Source: Sphingomonas sp. LHG3406-1 (GTDB lineage: Bacteria; Pseudomonadota; Alphaproteobacteria; Sphingomonadales; Sphingomonadaceae). From it: a DNA stretch of 64,000 bases. The translations under genes were made by a program, and so were the position numbers. The stretch covers positions 124,001-188,000 of the forward strand of contig NZ_CP069128.1 in the NCBI RefSeq assembly GCF_029637485.1. Reading direction: 5' to 3'. The notes beneath the pieces were generated by a model that did not search any database, had not been told where the DNA came from, and saw only the letters and a program-made list of their open reading frames with translations. Of this stretch, positions 63,617 to 64,000 are shown one piece after another. Positions within the stretch are counted from its first letter, which is position 1, and the number at the start of each line of letters is the position of its first letter.

Positions 63617-64000
63617 ATGGCCAATCCTGCGCCCACTGCTGCGCCCATGGGAGCCACCGGCGCTCTCGTTTTCGCCGATGGGCGCGTGGTGTGGGGCAGG
63701 GGATTCGGAGCCGAGGGCGCGGAGGTGGCGGAGCTTTGCTTCCACACCGCCATGACCGGCTACCAGGAGGTGATGACCGATCCGAGCTTCGCCCGGCAGG
63801 TCGTCTGCTTCACCTTCCCGCACATCGGCAATGTCGGCGCGAACGACGAGGACGTCGAGGCGGACGATCCCCATGCGGTGGGCGCGATCGTGCGCGAGCC
63901 GGTGACATCGCCGTCCAACTTCCGCTCGACGGTCGATTTTCCCGAGTGGATGAAGCGGCATGGGCGGATCGGGCTGGCCGGGGTGGACACGCGGGCGCTG
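63617..64000 (+). CDS. carA: Carbamoyl-phosphate synthase small subunit, N-terminal part
   Basis: The first 128 residues of the glutaminase subunit that feeds ammonia to CarB for arginine and pyrimidine synthesis; the gene runs past the window end. The conserved start [19 protein letters not shown], then [31 protein letters not shown] and [12 protein letters not shown], are typical of CarA. The catalytic Cys domain lies beyond the window. It is divergent from yqeY with a 110-base spacer. Confidence 0.95.
   Translation, partial: MANPAPTAAPMGATGALVFADGRVVWGRGFGAEGAEVAELCFHTAMTGYQEVMTDPSFARQVVCFTFPHIGNVGANDEDVEADDPHAVGAIVREPVTSPSNFRSTVDFPEWMKRHGRIGLAGVDTRAL

Overview
The window is high-GC, gene-dense DNA from an alphaproteobacterium, most likely a member of the Sphingomonadales (Sphingomonas or a close relative). 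This rests on gene content and style: a large TonB-dependent receptor, the yqeY-dnaG-rpoD macromolecular-synthesis cluster with carA divergent to it, promoters of the alphaproteobacterial general stress response type (GGAAC-N16/17-CGTT), sphingomonad-type intergenic palindromes, and many GTG/TTG starts with 4-base gene overlaps. No sequence search was possible, so the placement is an inference.

Layout. 1-5951 is accessory DNA: the end of hsdR, then hsdS and hsdM of a type I restriction-modification system, an unrecognised 433-residue protein on the opposite strand, a 200-base stretch crowded with perfect hairpins, and a truncated tyrosine recombinase beside a tRNA-Gly(CCC) gene. That is the usual appearance of a genomic island at a tRNA gene. 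6067-18868 holds a TonB receptor, two VUT-family (queuosine precursor) transporters, and nucleoside metabolism: a PfkB-family adenosine kinase-like protein, a LOG-type phosphoribohydrolase, a CNT nucleoside transporter, cytidine deaminase and an exported 5'-nucleotidase. 19007-24365 holds a GGDEF/EAL protein, the tRNA-modification enzyme TsaC/Sua5, an acyl-CoA dehydrogenase, a small GntR regulator and a nitroreductase. 24501-28899 is a peptide-use operon: a POT transporter and two exported amidohydrolases, the second of which has lost its metal ligands.

28896-46667 is mostly core: a frameshifted nnrU, glmM, a DUF1272 protein, a thiD-VOC fusion, parC, purC, miaA and serB. Between thiD and parC sits a small cassette made of a 35-residue peptide gene and an asparagine-synthetase-like protein with no nucleophilic cysteine. 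It looks like a stripped-down lasso-peptide or other RiPP locus and is the most promising novelty here. A ParA ATPase, a predicted DNA-binding partner and two SPOR-domain proteins form a likely cell-envelope or division module (42912-46667). 46664-64000 has pyrB, ruvX, gatCAB, an alkaline-phosphatase-superfamily enzyme, a group of genes with GGAAC/CGTT stress promoters (a GY-rich lipoprotein, a one-domain response regulator, an esterase and possibly a DUF4142 protein), then rpoD, dnaG, yqeY and the start of carA.

Other non-coding features are a 33-base element found directly after two unrelated stop codons in the same orientation, several terminators, and two genes broken by what look like single-base deletions.
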